Shown here in pieces: positions 44,819 to 46,535 of a DNA stretch of 46,535 nucleotides (positions are counted from its first letter, which is position 1; each line of letters begins with the position of its first letter). The position numbers and the translations under genes are program-made. The DNA is taken from assembly GCA_016868785.1 (NCBI GenBank), contig VGFS01000015.1:1-46535 (forward strand), in the 5' to 3' direction. This stretch comes from Bacteroidota bacterium. Lineage in GTDB: Bacteria; Bacteroidota; Bacteroidia; NS11-12g; UBA955. The notes under the pieces were generated by a model. The model did not search any database. It was not told the origin of the DNA and was given only the letters and a program-made list of their open reading frames with translations.

Positions 44819-46210
44819 ATGAAATCTCAAGCACCTTCAGACACCATAGTAGCCCGGGCCACGGCGGCCGGGGTGGGCGCAATTGCCGTTGTGCGGGTAT
44901 CGGGCGGTGGGGCTTGGTCGATGACCGATGCATTGTTGAAGAAGCCGGTGGGGGATCAACCCTCACACACAGCGCATTTGCGCACGATGTACGATGCCGA
45001 CGGGGTGATGGATGAGGCGCTGATTACGTTGTTTCAGGGCAAGCGGAGTTACACGGGGGAAGACACGGTGGAGATTTCGGTTCACGGCAGTGAGTACATC
45101 GTATCTCGGGTGCTGAGGGCTTACATGGATCTCGGGGCGCGTTTGGCTGAACCGGGCGAATTTACCCAGCGGGCGTTTTTGAATGGTAAACTCGATTTGG
45201 CGCAAGCGGAGGCCGTGGCCGACCTAATCGCCTCTGAGCATCGAATGGCGCACGATTTGGCCTTAAAACAGCTAAAAGGGGGCTTTTCGAAGGACATAGC
45301 CACCTTGAGGGATCGGTTGTTGCATTTTACCAGTTTGGTGGAATTGGAATTGGATTTCGCGGAGGAGGATGTAGAGTTTGCGGAGCGGGGCGAGTTGAAG
45401 TTGTTGGTAGAGCGGATTCAATCGGAGGTGTTGACTTTGCGGGATTCCTTTGCTTTGGGAAATGTGATCAAGAAGGGGTTGGCATTGGTATTGGCGGGCC
45501 GACCGAATGCGGGGAAAAGCACGTTGTTTAATGCGTTGCTGAATGAGGATCGCGCGATTGTGAGTGACATCGCGGGGACCACGCGGGATGCCATAGAGGC
45601 GCAGTTGAATTTTGAGGGATTTATGTTGCGTTTGATCGACACCGCGGGGATCAGGGAGGCCACGGATGTGATAGAGCAGGAGGGTATTGCGCGCACATTT
45701 TCTCATGTAGAGAAGGCGGGTGCTACCCTGTATTTGTTAGACGTGGGCAGTTGTTCAATGGAGGATGCCCGTCAGGATTTGTTGATGCTGAAGCAAAAGA
45801 CATCGCGGGTGTGGGTGGTTTGCAACAAGGTGGATTTATTGGGGGATTTGGACCGACAGTCGTGGATGGATATGACCGCGGAGATGGGGTTGGAGGCGCC
45901 TTGGTTTGTATCGGCCAGGGATAAGGTTTCGGTGCAGGCGTTGCGGTTCGCTTTGGAAGCCCGTTTTTGGGGGGGATTGTCGGATGTGGGTGACCAAACC
46001 GTGGTGACGAATGTACGTCACGCTGAGTCGTTGGATCATTGCGCTGTGGAGATGCAGCAGGTATTAGACGGGATGGCTTCGGGTTTGTCGGGCGATCTGC
46101 TGGCCTTCCACTTGCGCGAGGGGATTCGGGCGTTATCGGGAATTACGGGCGAGATCGGGGTTGAAGAGATTCTTGGATCGATCTTCTCGAAGTTTTGTAT
46201 CGGAAAGTGA
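44819..46210 (+). CDS. mnmE: tRNA uridine-5-carboxymethylaminomethyl(34) synthesis GTPase MnmE
   Basis: 463 residues. With MnmG it modifies U34 of tRNAs reading two-family-box codons. It has the N-terminal tetrahydrofolate-binding domain (DTIVARATAAGVGAIAVVRVSG, PGEFTQRAFLNGKLDLAQAEA split around it) and a G domain with G1 GRPNAGKST (about 227-235), G3 DTAG and G4 NKVD. The C-terminal FCIGK supplies the conserved C-x-G-K. All key motifs are intact. Confidence 0.98.
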   Translation: MKSQAPSDTIVARATAAGVGAIAVVRVSGGGAWSMTDALLKKPVGDQPSHTAHLRTMYDADGVMDEALITLFQGKRSYTGEDTVEISVHGSEYIVSRVLRAYMDLGARLAEPGEFTQRAFLNGKLDLAQAEAVADLIASEHRMAHDLALKQLKGGFSKDIATLRDRLLHFTSLVELELDFAEEDVEFAERGELKLLVERIQSEVLTLRDSFALGNVIKKGLALVLAGRPNAGKSTLFNALLNEDRAIVSDIAGTTRDAIEAQLNFEGFMLRLIDTAGIREATDVIEQEGIARTFSHVEKAGATLYLLDVGSCSMEDARQDLLMLKQKTSRVWVVCNKVDLLGDLDRQSWMDMTAEMGLEAPWFVSARDKVSVQALRFALEARFWGGLSDVGDQTVVTNVRHAESLDHCAVEMQQVLDGMASGLSGDLLAFHLREGIRALSGITGEIGVEEILGSIFSKFCIGK

Positions 46211-46212
46211 AG

Positions 46213-46241
46213 TTGTCAGAAACTTGTTTACTATACCTTTG
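46213..46241 (+). promoter_or_regulatory. Upstream candidate promoter (P1) for thrS
   Basis: TTG at 46213-46215, an 18-bp spacer, then TACCTTTG at 46234-46241, a full -7 match. It begins 3 bp after the mnmE stop. It would give a ~140-nt leader. Confidence 0.5.
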
Positions 46242-46318
46242 TTTTCAACTCTTGAATTTCAGTTTTAGATTTAGTAGTTCTTTCTAATTTAATTTCTTTA
46301 AGCATTAATGCAACATAG

Positions 46319-46348
46319 TTGCGTTTATTAAATTAGTCACTACCTTTG
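46319..46348 (+). promoter_or_regulatory. Proximal promoter (P2) for thrS
   Basis: TTG at 46319-46321, exactly 19 bp, then TACCTTTG at 46341-46348, the same -7 octamer as P1. It lies about 35 bp before the ATG at 46388. The whole 46211-46387 gap is AT-rich and otherwise holds only P1. Confidence 0.75.
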
Positions 46349-46387
46349 CAACATTATTGCATTTAGTTATTTAATCAAAGATTACAC

Positions 46388-46535
46388 ATGTTAATAGAAA
46401 CAGATCCACTAGTGAAAACATTAGATTGGGAGAATGACACGCATAAGTCGACTTTTTGGCATACATCTTCCCATCTTTTGGCTTATGCTTTAGAATTATT
46501 GTACCCTGGTATTAAATTAGGAACGGGACCTTCTA
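46388..46535 (+). CDS. thrS: Threonyl-tRNA synthetase, N-terminal part (TGS domain apparently absent)
   Basis: 49 codons are visible before the window ends. Residues TFWHTSSHLLAYALELLYPGIKLGTGPS match the start of the ThrRS N2 editing domain (FWHTSAHLLAEAL in relatives), including the HxxxH metal site, when read in two pieces. In typical bacterial ThrRS this segment begins around residue 70, after an N-terminal TGS domain. Here it begins at residue 23, and an in-frame TAG at 46364-46366 excludes an N-terminal extension. The promoter at 46319-46348 supports the ATG at 46388. Codon use is AT-richer than in mnmE. Charges tRNA-Thr in the cytoplasm. Confidence 0.85.
   Translation, partial: MLIETDPLVKTLDWENDTHKSTFWHTSSHLLAYALELLYPGIKLGTGPS

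Overview
This window looks like chromosomal core-genome DNA from a member of the Bacteroidota, probably a marine or freshwater Flavobacteriia/Cryomorphaceae-like lineage. The placement is inferred. The evidence seen is: type IX secretion (T9SS) cargo domains of both type A and type B (CHU_C), a PorV/PorQ-family protein, a TonB-dependent receptor with a carboxypeptidase-regulatory-like N-terminus, a DUF3109 protein, and several promoters of the Bacteroidota form TTG-N18/20-TAnnTTTG. I see no rRNA, tRNA, IS element, prophage or CRISPR array. No stretch longer than 300 bp lacks a gene.

Layout. 1-505 (-) is the start of an M28-family lipoprotein peptidase running off the left edge. 587-7578 (+) holds yicC, two linked exported proteins (one with an EreA/ChaN-like domain plus a probable outer-membrane barrel, the other a possible degenerate relative), pssA, purE and a DUF3109 protein. 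7586-17973 (-) holds ruvX-def-ubiA, groES-groEL, an outer-membrane-type protein coupled to waaA/kdtA, an alpha/beta hydrolase, alanine dehydrogenase, a secreted papain-like peptidase and a GNAT/FemAB-like acyltransferase. 18144-22393 (+) encodes an M49 (DPP III-like) metallopeptidase with a Gly-Pro-Gln repeat tail, and the S41 protease Prc. ccmB lies alone on the minus strand (22428-23069). 23194-25658 (+) is a biotin carboxylase coupled to a D-2-hydroxyacid dehydrogenase.

The second half is dominated by cell-surface genes. 25808-34620 is a three-gene unit: TonB-dependent receptor, 1296-aa T9SS type A surface protein, and a PorV/PorQ-family protein. A terminator-like hairpin and greA follow, then HIT, lgt and holB. 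37555-44738 encodes an ECF sigma factor, its probable membrane anti-sigma partner, and a ~1800-residue multi-PKD T9SS type B surface protein. mnmE follows a strong terminator. The window ends in the first 49 codons of a threonyl-tRNA synthetase that appears to lack the TGS domain.

The most unusual feature is the anti-sigma-like protein (38091-39215). It has no signal peptide and one central membrane helix. Its periplasmic half carries a PKD-like WGDG segment and a type B T9SS sorting domain, the same C-terminal architecture as the large cargo encoded next door. I infer that it may be an inner-membrane sensor of T9SS cargo or T9SS status, controlling the ECF sigma factor. Other points of interest are the TonB receptor/cargo/PorV cassette, the EreA/ChaN-barrel pair, a promoter followed at once by a terminator-like hairpin upstream of greA, and several promoters placed so close to the start codon that leaders would be very short or absent.
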